A DNA stretch of 64,000 nt from Kluyvera sp046569695 (GTDB taxonomy: Bacteria; Pseudomonadota; Gammaproteobacteria; Enterobacterales; Enterobacteriaceae). The translations under genes and the position numbers were made by a program. This document shows positions 52,064 to 60,357 of the stretch, one piece after another. The notes below the pieces were generated by a model. It was given only the letters and a program-made list of their open reading frames with translations. It was not told where the DNA came from and ran no database searches. Position 1 is the first letter of the stretch; each line of letters starts with the position of its first letter. The DNA lies in contig NZ_JBKHUI010000002.1 of the NCBI RefSeq assembly GCF_046569695.1, positions 186,001-250,000 of the forward strand. Direction: 5' to 3'.

Positions 52064-52825
52064 ATGAATAGCGAATTTAGTCTGAACGATAAGCTGGTAT
52101 TAATTACCGGCGCGGCGCGCGGTAACGGTGCGGCGATGGCGGAAGGAATGGCGAAGGCCGGCGCGCGCGTGCTGCTGGTCGACGTGGATAGCGCGGCAGT
52201 CGAAGAGACGGCGGCGGCACTGCGTCATCAGGGTGCGAAGGTCTGGAGCTTTGGCGTAGACGTCAGCGATATTGAGAGCTGCGAAGCGCTGGCCGAAGAG
52301 GTGACGGCCAATATTGGTCACCTCGATGTGCTGGTGAATAACGCCGGAATTTTAAAGCGCATCCCATTTGATTCTGACGACGCCCACGAGGCGCTGCACC
52401 TGACGCTGTCGGTGAACGTGCTCGGGCCGTTTAATATGTGCAAGGCGTTCTTATCGTCGCTGATTGCCAGCAAAGGGAATATTATCAACGTCGCCTCGAT
52501 TCAGTCCTTCGTGGCGGCCCCTACTGCGTTTTCTTACGCCGTTTCCAAAGGCGGCCTGGCGCAGCTGACCCGCACGCTAGCGGCGGAACTGGCCGAGCAC
52601 GGCATTCGCGTAAACGCCATCGCGCCGGGGGTCGTGAATACCGATATGACTACCGCCACACGGGAAAATAAAAGCACGCTTGAAAGTTATTTAACCCACA
52701 TCCCGCTGCGGCGCGTGGCGTCGCCGCAGGAACTTGTGGGGCCGGTGACCTTCCTTGCTTCCAGCGCTGCAAGCTATGTTACTGGTGTGGTGCTGCCGGT
52801 GGATGGAGGCTATCTGGTTAGCTAA
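52064..52825 (+). CDS. Short-chain dehydrogenase/reductase (SDR)
   Basis: This 253-residue classical SDR has coenzyme motif TGAARGNG (15-22), the NNAG motif and catalytic Ser145, Tyr158, Lys162 (YAVSK). Asp40 after the second strand (LLVDVD) suggests NAD(H) preference. The start at 52064 is preceded by TGGAG and lies 16 bp after the FAD dehydrogenase stop, so the two are probably co-transcribed. It would oxidise an alcohol to the ketone, or the reverse, next to the KstD-like step. Confidence 0.88.
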   Translation: MNSEFSLNDKLVLITGAARGNGAAMAEGMAKAGARVLLVDVDSAAVEETAAALRHQGAKVWSFGVDVSDIESCEALAEEVTANIGHLDVLVNNAGILKRIPFDSDDAHEALHLTLSVNVLGPFNMCKAFLSSLIASKGNIINVASIQSFVAAPTAFSYAVSKGGLAQLTRTLAAELAEHGIRVNAIAPGVVNTDMTTATRENKSTLESYLTHIPLRRVASPQELVGPVTFLASSAASYVTGVVLPVDGGYLVS

Positions 52826-52833
52826 CGAGCCCT

Positions 52834-52886
52834 CCCGGCGTCGCGTCACTCGGCCGGGCTACGGGCCCGAGCGACGCGACGCCGGG
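52834..52886. repeat. Palindromic repeat between SDR and IclR genes
   Basis: CCCGGCGTCGCGTC and GACGCGACGCCGGG are perfect 14-base inverted arms, with GCCGGGCTACGGGCCCG in the loop, related to the GTAGCCCGG family. Confidence 0.65.
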
Positions 52887-52964
52887 AAATTCCCCCCTCT
52901 CCGATGACTATGCTAGAGTACCTATCCTCTTCTTTCAGAAGCCAATCTGGAGCGCAGCGTCATC

Positions 52965-53723
52965 ATGAAGTCGGAACAACGAGGGATTCAGAGCGTTGAG
53001 GTCGCCGGGCACATTCTGCGGATGATGGTCGAACAGTCCGCACCGATGAGCCTGACCGAAATCGCCGAACGGGTCGACTCCGCCCCCGCCCAAATTTTCA
53101 GCTATCTGGTGAGTCTGGAACGCACCGGCATGCTCAAGCGCGACCCGGTGACGCAAAAGTACGAGCCCGGTTCGCTGTCGCTGCGTCTGGGGATCAACGC
53201 GCTGTACGCCGCGCCAAAAGTGAAAGCCGCGATTGCCGCCGTCGAACGTCTGGGCCAGCAGCACCAGTTGAACGTTTTTGTCGCCGTCTGGACGCGCTTT
53301 GGCCCGGTGGTCATTTTCTACCGCGAATACGGCATGGTGATGAACCTCGGCTTTAAACAGGGCTCCGCCCTCTCTCTCACCCGCACCGCCACCGGCAAGC
53401 TGTTTGCCGCCCTGATGCCTGAAGCGGCGTGCAACGAGATTATCCAGGCGCAAACCTTCACCCGCGATGACCGCCAGCTGTTTAGCCACGACGACTTCCA
53501 GCAGGCGCTGGCGCATATCCGCGAGCAGGGCCTGTCGATTTCCCGCAGCGTACCTACGCCCTCCGTCTCGGCGCTCTCGGCCCCGGTGCTGGACGGAGAC
53601 GGTAACCTGCAGCTGGCAATCAGCGCCTTCTCGGCCTCCCATCAACTGGATGAACAGAAACTCGTAACGATCGGCAACCTGCTAAAAGCGGAAGCCCTGG
53701 CCCTGAGCGGAGATTGCCAATGA
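52965..53723 (+). CDS. IclR-family transcriptional regulator (first of a tandem pair)
   Basis: This 252-residue IclR-type regulator has an N-terminal winged helix (about 8-70; TEIAERVDSAPAQIFSYLVSL) and a C-terminal effector domain (about 75-245; SVSALSAPVLDGDG). It lies about 140 bp after the SDR gene, with a palindromic repeat between. The downstream regulator overlaps it by ATGA. It is the probable regulator of the FAD/SDR genes; the effector is unknown. Confidence 0.9.
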   Translation: MKSEQRGIQSVEVAGHILRMMVEQSAPMSLTEIAERVDSAPAQIFSYLVSLERTGMLKRDPVTQKYEPGSLSLRLGINALYAAPKVKAAIAAVERLGQQHQLNVFVAVWTRFGPVVIFYREYGMVMNLGFKQGSALSLTRTATGKLFAALMPEAACNEIIQAQTFTRDDRQLFSHDDFQQALAHIREQGLSISRSVPTPSVSALSAPVLDGDGNLQLAISAFSASHQLDEQKLVTIGNLLKAEALALSGDCQ

Positions 53724-54472
53724 GCGAAAAATCACAGCGTCGGGTACAGTCGGTGGAAGTCGCCGCCGATATTCTGGAATCGCTTATCGCCAGCGGTACT
53801 CACAAAAGCCTCAAAGAGATTGCCAGCACCGCACAGATGAGCTCGGCCAAAGTCTTCCCCTACCTGATTAGCCTGGTGCGCGCGGGTCTGGTGAGCAAAG
53901 ACGAGCAGAGCGGTCTGTACAGCGCAGGTTCACTGTCGCAGGAGCTGGGGATTTTAGGGCTGCACTATCTGAATCTGCAGCGCGAAGGGGAACGCGTCAC
54001 CCGACTGCTTGCTGAAAGCACCGGGCACGGCGTGGCCTTAAGCGTGTGGGGCAACCATGGCCCGACGGTGATTAGCTTTACCGAGCCGCGCCATACCCTG
54101 TATAGCGAAATTCGTCTTGGGTCAGTGATGTCGCTAGCGTCGTCGTCCATCGGGCGCACCTTCTGCGCCTGGATGCCTGACGATATCATCGCTAACGCCT
54201 ATAAAAACGCGACCGGTCAGGCGCTGAGTAAGGCGAAACGTGAAGAGTTTCCGCAGATCCGCGCGCTCGGCCTGGATATGCAGCATGACGCGCCGGTGCC
54301 TGGCATTAGCTCGGTCAGCGCACCGGTGTTTGAACTGAGCGGCGCAATCTATTTTGCGCTCACGCTGTTTGATGAGACGCAGATACTGAACCTCGATGCC
54401 GACAGCCCTACCCTTGCCCTGCTTCGCCAGCAGGCGGCGGCGCTTTCAGAAAGCCTCGGCTTTAAACCGTAA
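53720..54472 (+). CDS. IclR-family transcriptional regulator (second of a tandem pair)
   Basis: This 250-residue IclR-type regulator starts at ATG 53720, overlapping the previous stop, which implies translational coupling. The helix-turn-helix (KEIASTAQMSSAKVFPYLIS) and effector domain (PGISSVSAPVFELSGAIYF) are intact. It resembles its neighbour moderately, so the pair may have arisen by old duplication and could form hetero-oligomers. The gene ends tail to tail with hpaC across a REP pair. Confidence 0.9.
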   Translation: MSEKSQRRVQSVEVAADILESLIASGTHKSLKEIASTAQMSSAKVFPYLISLVRAGLVSKDEQSGLYSAGSLSQELGILGLHYLNLQREGERVTRLLAESTGHGVALSVWGNHGPTVISFTEPRHTLYSEIRLGSVMSLASSSIGRTFCAWMPDDIIANAYKNATGQALSKAKREEFPQIRALGLDMQHDAPVPGISSVSAPVFELSGAIYFALTLFDETQILNLDADSPTLALLRQQAAALSESLGFKP

Positions 54473-54475
54473 GTT

Positions 54476-54555
54476 GTAGGCCGGATAAGGTGTTTACGCC
54501 GCCATCCGGCAATCGGCACCGAATTGCCTGATGGCGCTACGCTTATCAGGCCTAC
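54476..54555. repeat. REP pair between the second IclR gene and hpaC
   Basis: GTAGGCCGGATAAGGTGTTT and CGCTTATCAGGCCTAC form a REP pair between convergent genes, a common place for such elements. Confidence 0.85.
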
Positions 54556-54589
54556 AAGACCCGTATCTGTAACCGACTCCACGGAGCCC

Positions 54590-55105
54590 TCAAGCCAGGG
54601 CTTCCGCTTCCATCATCACCGGATGAAAACGGCGTTTAAAATAGATAAGCCCGTGGCTCTCCGCTTCCCCCAATGCAATGTTCTGAATCTCCACCAGATA
54701 GACCAGATGACTACCAATGGTCTGCACCTGACGAATTTCGCCTTCCAGACTTGCCAGCGACCCTTTCAGCACCGGCTGTTCCAGCGCGCCGCGCTGCCAG
54801 CCAGAAAGCCCGAAGCGCTCGTCCATCGCCATACCGGTCATCCCGGCGAAATGGCGAGCCATGATCTCCTGCTCGTGGTTGAGCACGTTGATGCACAGCT
54901 TGCCGTTGCCCTGGAATACCGGGTTCATGGCGCTGTTGGCGTTGATACAGACCATCACCGATGGCGGTGAATCCGTGACCGAACAGACAGCGGTGGCGGT
55001 GATGCCGCAGCGGCCCGCTTCCCCTTCGGTGGTGACGACGTTAACGGCGGCCGACAGGCTGGCCATGGCATCGCGAAAACGCAGACGTTGTTCATCTAAT
55101 TGCAT
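54590..55105 (-). CDS. hpaC: 4-hydroxyphenylacetate 3-monooxygenase, reductase component
   Basis: HpaC supplies FADH2 to HpaB by reducing FAD with NADH. The 171-residue flavin reductase has the family core SLSAAVNVVTTEGEAGRCG and FGLSGWQRG. It follows hpaB with a 19-bp gap, forming the hpaBC operon at the end of the cluster. The 3' end converges on the IclR gene. Confidence 0.96.
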   Translation of the reverse strand: MQLDEQRLRFRDAMASLSAAVNVVTTEGEAGRCGITATAVCSVTDSPPSVMVCINANSAMNPVFQGNGKLCINVLNHEQEIMARHFAGMTGMAMDERFGLSGWQRGALEQPVLKGSLASLEGEIRQVQTIGSHLVYLVEIQNIALGEAESHGLIYFKRRFHPVMMEAEALA

Positions 55106-55124
55106 TGTGACCTCCCGCTGCGAA

Positions 55125-56687
55125 TTACTTCAGCAGCTTATCCAGCAGATTAATATCAGCGTTGTTGTGCAGGTGTGGCACCGTCCAGCCGTTCTGGTCG
55201 TATTCCGACAGGCAGCGATCGACCATCGCCATCATTTTGTCCATGTTGCCGGAGGTCTGCGCCTGACGCAGACACTGCAGGCGAATTTCATCCTGGCTAC
55301 CGGAGTAGTTAATTTCATACAGTTCGTGACGGCCGCCGAACTCGCTGCCGATGGCGTCCCACATCAGTTTTAAGATCTTGATACGCTCAACGTGATCCAT
55401 CCCGTTGGAGCCACGCACGTATTTCGCCAGATACTGGTCGATCTGCGGATTATTGAGATCGCGGGCACTCGACGGCAGATAGATCAGGCCGCTGGTGACG
55501 TTACGTTCAATGATGTTTTTGATCTTGGCGTAGGCCATCGGCGCCATCACGCGGTAAGTTTGCAGCGCCGCGTGGTCCGGCAGGTACGCGCCATTAACCC
55601 ACGGGGTCGCTTCGGAGCACATCGAGTCGCTCAGCGCCCAGAACATGTTGCGCCACGCCACCACTTCACCCAGATCCGCCTGCACGCCGCGGAACTCAGA
55701 GGTACCGGTACACTCCAGCGATTTCTTCAGCAGGCCGGTAATAAAGTCGAGCTTCACCGCCAGACGTACGCACGCCTGCAACGGATACATACGGGCGAAA
55801 CCGCCTTCCATCGTCCAGCGACGGCAGCGATCGAAATCGCGGTAGATCAGTACGTTTTCCCACGGGATCAGCACTTTATCCATCACCAGGATCGCGTCGT
55901 TCTCGTCAAAGCGGCTGGAGAGCGGATAGTCGTACGGCGAGCCGGTTGCGCCCGCCACCAGCTCATAGGAAGCGCGGGAAATCAGCTTCACGCCTTCGGC
56001 ATCCATCGGCGCGACGAACATCAGCGCGAAGTCCGGATTTTCCCCCATCACCTGCGCGGAGCCGAAACCAATCATGTTGTAGTGGGTCAGCGCCGAGTTG
56101 GTCGCCACCACCTTCGCACCGCTGACGATAATCCCGGCATCGGTCTCTTTTTCCAGCTTGATGTAGACGTCTTTCACTTCATCGGCCGGCTTGTGACGGT
56201 CAATTGGCGGGTTAACGATCGCGTGGTTGAAGTACAGGCCGGTTTCCTGAATGCGCGAGTACCAGTTGCGGGCGTTCTGCTCAAACTGGCCGTAGAACGC
56301 CGGGTTTGCGCCCAGCGCGCTGCCGAAGGCCGCTTTGTAGTCCGGGGTGCGCCCCATCCAGCCGTAGGAGAGACGTGACCACTCGGCGATGGCGTCGCGC
56401 TGCTGACGCAGGTCGTCGGCACTTTTCGCCACGCGGAAGAATTTATGGGTGTAGCCGCCGCTGCCGGTATCGGTGTTCCAGCACAGCTTGTCCTGCATTT
56501 CCGGTTTGTGCAGCGCATCGTACAGCTGGCCCACGGACGCCGCCGCGTTGCGGAACGCAGGGTGGGTGGTGACATCCTTGACGCGCTCGCCGTAGATGTA
56601 GATCTCACGGCCATCCTGCAGGCTTTTCAGGTACTCTTCACCGGTTAACGGGCGTTTGGTGTCTGCGCGGAAATCTTCAGGTTTCAT
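55125..56687 (-). CDS. hpaB: 4-hydroxyphenylacetate 3-monooxygenase, oxygenase component
   Basis: HpaB hydroxylates 4-hydroxyphenylacetate to homoprotocatechuate using FADH2 and oxygen. The 520-residue protein begins MKPEDFRADTKRPLTGEEYL and contains the conserved RASYELVAGATGSPYDYPL and GTYNG-like flavin-binding blocks of the family. It is the first gene of hpaBC, with a repeat-filled gap of 475 bp upstream, its promoter close to the start. Confidence 0.97.
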   Translation of the reverse strand: MKPEDFRADTKRPLTGEEYLKSLQDGREIYIYGERVKDVTTHPAFRNAAASVGQLYDALHKPEMQDKLCWNTDTGSGGYTHKFFRVAKSADDLRQQRDAIAEWSRLSYGWMGRTPDYKAAFGSALGANPAFYGQFEQNARNWYSRIQETGLYFNHAIVNPPIDRHKPADEVKDVYIKLEKETDAGIIVSGAKVVATNSALTHYNMIGFGSAQVMGENPDFALMFVAPMDAEGVKLISRASYELVAGATGSPYDYPLSSRFDENDAILVMDKVLIPWENVLIYRDFDRCRRWTMEGGFARMYPLQACVRLAVKLDFITGLLKKSLECTGTSEFRGVQADLGEVVAWRNMFWALSDSMCSEATPWVNGAYLPDHAALQTYRVMAPMAYAKIKNIIERNVTSGLIYLPSSARDLNNPQIDQYLAKYVRGSNGMDHVERIKILKLMWDAIGSEFGGRHELYEINYSGSQDEIRLQCLRQAQTSGNMDKMMAMVDRCLSEYDQNGWTVPHLHNNADINLLDKLLK

Positions 56688-56849
56688 TCGGGTACACTCC
56701 AGTATTCATCGGATTTGTTAAATTTATGTTTTGTTCTTGTTTCGTAATTGAAGCGTTTAAAGGGCAGACGGTGAAGAGACTTTTGGGTCAACGGCTGGTA
56801 CTTTTCGGGCGAGGGGTGGATCTGTGATCTGGGTAGGGTTTGGTGCCGT

Positions 56850-56879
56850 TCCCGGCGGCGCTTCGCTTGGCCGGGCTAC
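56850..56879. repeat. Single GTAGCCCGG-type element
   Basis: CCCGGCGGCGCTTCGCTTGG continues as CCGGGCTAC, one arm pair of the GTAGCCCGG family, directly before the tandem array. Confidence 0.55.
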
Positions 56880-56899
56880 ATCGGGTTTGGTGTGCGATG

Positions 56900-57160
56900 G
56901 CCCCTCACCCCGGCCCTCTCCCCAAAGGGGCGAGGGAGAAAAACAAAACGGCGGCGCTGTAGGTGGAAACCGCACGGTCGGTCCCCTCTCCCCAATGGGG
57001 AGAGGGAGAAAAACAAAACGGCGGCGCTGTAGGTGAAAACCGCACGGTCGGTCCCCTCTCCCCAAAGGGGCGAGGGAGAAAAACAAAACGGCGGCGCTGT
57101 AGGTGAAAACCGCACGGTCGGTCCCCTCTCCCCAATGGGGAGAGGGTTAGGGTGAGGGGG
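56900..57160. repeat. Tandem array, 70-bp period, of the CCCTCTCCC palindrome family
   Basis: The core AAACAAAACGGCGGCGCTGT recurs at 56941, 57011 and 57081, exactly 70 bases apart, with only a few substitutions. Each unit contains the palindrome CCCCTCTCCCCAAWGGGG-RAGGG and the linker GAAAACCGCACGGTCGGT. The array is bounded by CCCCTCACCCCGGCCCTCTCC on the left and GAGAGGGTTAGGGTGAGGGG on the right, the usual ends of this dispersed family. Confidence 0.9.
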
Positions 57161-57162
57161 AA

Positions 57163-58053
57163 CTACGACACCGGTACTTTCTGCGCGCGAAACGCGCTCG
57201 GCGAACACCCCACTAAGCGGTTAAAAAAGCGGGCAAAATAGGCCGGGTCCTTAAACCCAAGCTGCCAGGCAATCTCATTCACCGCGCTGTCGGAAAACAG
57301 CAGCAGCCGCTTGGCCTCGCGCAGTTGCCTATCGAAAATCAGCTTTTTCGGCGGGCGGTTGGCGAAGCGGCGGCAGATATCCGTCAACCTGGACTCGGTC
57401 AGGTGCAGCTCGCTGGCGTAATCCGGCACCGTCCAGTGACGGTGATAGTGGTTATCAATCATCTGGTTAAAGCGCTGGAACAGCTTCAACTCACCGCGCA
57501 CGCCGCTGGCCGCATGGTCATCCAGCGGCGCGTTGCGCAGCAGCAGCGTGAACACCGCCTGCGCCAGCAGCACCAGCGTGTGCTCGCGCCCTGGCAGCTC
57601 GGAGGTCGACTCGCGCTCAATCAGCCGCCAGTAGTGCGCCAGCGCCGCCAGCTCATCGGGCTTGTCCGCCAACGACAGGCACATCCCCGGCAGGCCGAAC
57701 GCCTCGCGAGTGCCGGGGTACAGCACCTCCAGCAGCGGCCAGACCAAATCTTCCCGCACCGTCAGTACGTGGCCGTCGCTGTCCGACTGGGTAATAAACG
57801 CGTGCGGTACCGACGGCGGCGTCAACACAAACAGCGGTGCCTGCACCGAATAACGGTGATCGTCGAGCTGCAGCTCAATCTGCCCGGTATCAAGAAAGTG
57901 CATCTGGAAAAACTGATCGTGTCGATGCGCCTGCATATCACGGCCAAAAAACGCCGCCATACGGGCAAACGACTGATAGTGCACATCTTTGCTGCCGAGG
58001 CTCTCTTCATACTCGGTACTGATGTCGATATTGGTAATCGCACGCTGACACAT
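57163..58053 (-). CDS. hpaA: AraC-family activator of hpaBC
   Basis: HpaA activates the hydroxylase genes with 4-hydroxyphenylacetate as effector. The 296-residue protein has an N-terminal cupin sensor (MHFLDTGQIELQLDDHRY) and two C-terminal AraC helix-turn-helices (VPDYASELHLTESRLTDIC and VNEIAWQLGFKDPAYFARFF). It lies 12 bp after hpaX and upstream of hpaB on the same strand, as in E. coli W. Confidence 0.94.
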   Translation of the reverse strand: MCQRAITNIDISTEYEESLGSKDVHYQSFARMAAFFGRDMQAHRHDQFFQMHFLDTGQIELQLDDHRYSVQAPLFVLTPPSVPHAFITQSDSDGHVLTVREDLVWPLLEVLYPGTREAFGLPGMCLSLADKPDELAALAHYWRLIERESTSELPGREHTLVLLAQAVFTLLLRNAPLDDHAASGVRGELKLFQRFNQMIDNHYHRHWTVPDYASELHLTESRLTDICRRFANRPPKKLIFDRQLREAKRLLLFSDSAVNEIAWQLGFKDPAYFARFFNRLVGCSPSAFRAQKVPVS

Positions 58054-58065
58054 CGCGACGGCTCC

Positions 58066-59442
58066 TTACGGCGTGGCGCGCGGGCGCGAGGACTTCATCG
58101 GGATCGCCCAGATAATCACCGCCCCAACCACCAGCAGCGCCGCGACAAACCATAATCCGCTGTTAAAGCTGCCGGTCACATCTTTCAACCAGCCGATCAT
58201 AAACGGACTCAGCGCCGATCCGATGTTGCCGGTGGCGTTGATCACCGCAATGCCGATCGCCCTCGCCCGCAGGCTGATGGACTGATCCGGCGTGGTCCAG
58301 AAGATCGCCATCGCGCTAAAGGAACCGGTCGACGCCATCACGATCCCCAACAGTTGGATCAGGCTATGGTCGGTCGCCGACGCCAGCAGCCAGCCGGCGG
58401 CGGCAAACAAGAACGGCAGCGCCGTGTGGTGCTTACGCTCCTGGTACTTGTCCGAGTGGCGGCTCCAGTAAATCATACCCAGAATAGTGCACACCTGCGG
58501 GATAGCCGCTAGCAGGCCGATGGTGATGTTGCTACTGCCCTCGTTAAAGCTCTTGAGGATCTGCGGCGTCCAGATGCTGATCGCACTCAGGGTATTGGTC
58601 AGGCAGAAGTAGGCCAGCGTGTACATCAGGACGATCGGCGTAAACACTTCGCGCCACAGGCTGCGCTGCTGCATGGCGCTGTGGCTAATCGCGCCCTCCG
58701 GCTGCACCAGGGTCAGATGGTCTTTATCCATCATCTCCTGCAGGCATTTTTTATCCTCATCGGTCAGCCACTTGGCCTTCGCCGGGGAGTCATCAAGCCA
58801 GTACCAAACCATCACGCCGAGCAGCACCGCCGGGAAGCCTTCCAGCAGGAACAGCCACTGCCAGCCGTGCATGTTCAGCAGGCCGTCCATCGACAGAATA
58901 TAGCCCGAGACAATCGAGCCCAGCGCGGTGGTTACCGGCATGGCAATCATAAACAGGGCATTGGCGCGGGCGCGGAAAAACGCCGGGAACCAATAGGTTA
59001 AGTACAGCAGAATGCCGGGCAGGAACCCGGCTTCAGTGATACCCACCAGCATACGCAGCACGTACAGACTTTTTGGCCCGACGGCGAACATGGTAGCGGT
59101 AGAGGCGATGCCCCACAGCACCATAATGGTGGCAATCCAGCGCCGCGCGCCGACGATGCTCAGCATAATGTTGCTGGGGATGCCGAAAATCACGTAGGTG
59201 GCGTAAAACAGCGTGGTGGCGAGGCCGAACATGGTGGCGTTGAGGCCGAGATCCGCCCCCATCGTCAGCCCGGCAAAGCCGATATTAATACGGTCTAAGA
59301 ATGAGAAGATAAACAGCACAAACAAAAACAGAACCAGACGACGAAACAGTTTGTTGATAACCGATTGTTGGCCCGCCGTCAGCTGCTTGTGCTGGTCGGC
59401 CGGGTTGAGTTGCTCCGGGATTGCAGGTGATGTGTCGCTCAT
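58066..59442 (-). CDS. hpaX: 4-hydroxyphenylacetate permease
   Basis: HpaX is the MFS (ACS family) importer of 4-hydroxyphenylacetate. The 458-residue protein has 12 hydrophobic segments, with FLDRINIGFAGL and GARRWIATIM signatures. It is related to the transporter at 3118-4476 but clearly diverged. The hpaI-hpaX gap holds a REP element. Identification rests mainly on position in the cluster. Confidence 0.93.
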   Translation of the reverse strand: MSDTSPAIPEQLNPADQHKQLTAGQQSVINKLFRRLVLFLFVLFIFSFLDRINIGFAGLTMGADLGLNATMFGLATTLFYATYVIFGIPSNIMLSIVGARRWIATIMVLWGIASTATMFAVGPKSLYVLRMLVGITEAGFLPGILLYLTYWFPAFFRARANALFMIAMPVTTALGSIVSGYILSMDGLLNMHGWQWLFLLEGFPAVLLGVMVWYWLDDSPAKAKWLTDEDKKCLQEMMDKDHLTLVQPEGAISHSAMQQRSLWREVFTPIVLMYTLAYFCLTNTLSAISIWTPQILKSFNEGSSNITIGLLAAIPQVCTILGMIYWSRHSDKYQERKHHTALPFLFAAAGWLLASATDHSLIQLLGIVMASTGSFSAMAIFWTTPDQSISLRARAIGIAVINATGNIGSALSPFMIGWLKDVTGSFNSGLWFVAALLVVGAVIIWAIPMKSSRPRATP

Positions 59443-59489
59443 TATCCTTTCCTCTGATGGGAATTTGCGTAGGGTGAAGCAGGTTTTGC

Positions 59490-59547
59490 CCGGGCGCTGC
59501 GCTTGCCGGGCCTACGGTAGGCCGGATAAGCGCAGCGCCATCCGGCA
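59490..59547. repeat. REP elements between hpaI and hpaX
   Basis: CCGGGCGCTGCGCTTGCCGG-GCCTAC is followed directly by GTAGGCCGGATAAGCGCAGC-GCCATCCGGC, two head-to-head palindromic units within the operon. Confidence 0.8.
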
Positions 59548-59551
59548 GGGG

Positions 59552-60346
59552 TCAATACACGCCGGACGAGCCCAGCGAGGTTTTCTCCGCGCCAAAGCGC
59601 GCCGCCAGCGCTTCTGCGCCACGGGCCAGCAGCGTGGTATCGACGCCGACGGCGACAAACAGCGCCCCCAGTTCCAGATAGCGCTTCGCCAACTGTTCGT
59701 TAGCCATCAGAATGCCCGGCGCTTTCCCCGCCGCACGAATCTGCCCGATGGCCTTTTCAATCGTCGCCTGCACTTCCGGGTGCTGCGGATTACCGGCAAA
59801 GCCCATATCAGCGCTGAGATCCGCCGGGCCAATAAACACGCCGTCTACGCCGTCAACGTCGAGGATCTGCGCCAGGTTACTGACCGCTTCGCGGGTTTCA
59901 ATCTGCACCAGCACGCACATCGCGTCGTTGGCCTGATGGAGATAGTCCGGCATACGGTTCCAGCGGGACGCACGCGCCAGCGCGCTGCCCACGCCGCGAA
60001 TGCCCTGCGGCGGGTAGCGGGTCGCGGCAACGGCGGCCCGCGCTTCATCGGCGTTCTGCACCATCGGCACCAGCAGGGTCTGCGCCCCCACGTCGAGCAG
60101 CTGTTTAATTTGCACCGCATCGTTCCACGACGGGCGCACCACCGGCTGGCTTGGGTATGGGGCAATCGCCTGCAGTTGGGTCAGCACGGTCTGGACGTTG
60201 TTCGGTGCGTGTTCGCCGTCAATCAGCAGCCAGTCGAAGCCCGCCCCTGCCAGCAGTTCGGCGCTGTAGCTGCTGGAAAGCCCCAGCCACAGGCCCATCT
60301 GCGGCTGGCCGGCTTTCAGCGCGTCTTTAAAACTGTTCTTCATCAT
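59552..60346 (-). CDS. hpaI: 4-hydroxy-2-oxoheptanedioate aldolase
   Basis: HpaI cleaves 4-hydroxy-2-oxoheptane-1,7-dioate to pyruvate and succinate semialdehyde. The 264-residue class II aldolase has the HpcH/HpaI fold with FDWLLIDGEHAPN, VRPSWND and the metal-binding Glu/Asp in QIETREAV and FIGPADLSADMG. AAAGGA supports the first of two ATGs (60346). It lies 11 bp after hpaH. Confidence 0.96.
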   Translation of the reverse strand: MMKNSFKDALKAGQPQMGLWLGLSSSYSAELLAGAGFDWLLIDGEHAPNNVQTVLTQLQAIAPYPSQPVVRPSWNDAVQIKQLLDVGAQTLLVPMVQNADEARAAVAATRYPPQGIRGVGSALARASRWNRMPDYLHQANDAMCVLVQIETREAVSNLAQILDVDGVDGVFIGPADLSADMGFAGNPQHPEVQATIEKAIGQIRAAGKAPGILMANEQLAKRYLELGALFVAVGVDTTLLARGAEALAARFGAEKTSLGSSGVY

Positions 60347-60357
60347 CGTTTTTTCCT

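Larger units (their letters stand above)
56688..57162. other. 475-bp hpaA-hpaB intergenic region
   Basis: The 70 bases next to hpaB (56690-56760) are AT-rich and hold its promoter, where HpaA, and in E. coli also CRP and IHF, would act. The remainder (56850-57160) is built of interspersed repeats, including a 70-bp tandem array. Confidence 0.7.

Noticed and set aside
56900..57160. Possible CRISPR array
   Set aside because: The whole 70-bp unit is repeated including the would-be spacers, each unit contains an internal palindrome of a dispersed family, and no cas gene is present.
56757..57208. Several overlapping minus-strand frames rich in Arg, Pro, Phe and Ser
   Set aside because: They are translations of the 70-bp tandem repeat in different frames, with no ribosome-binding site or domain. 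They are repeat-derived, not genes.
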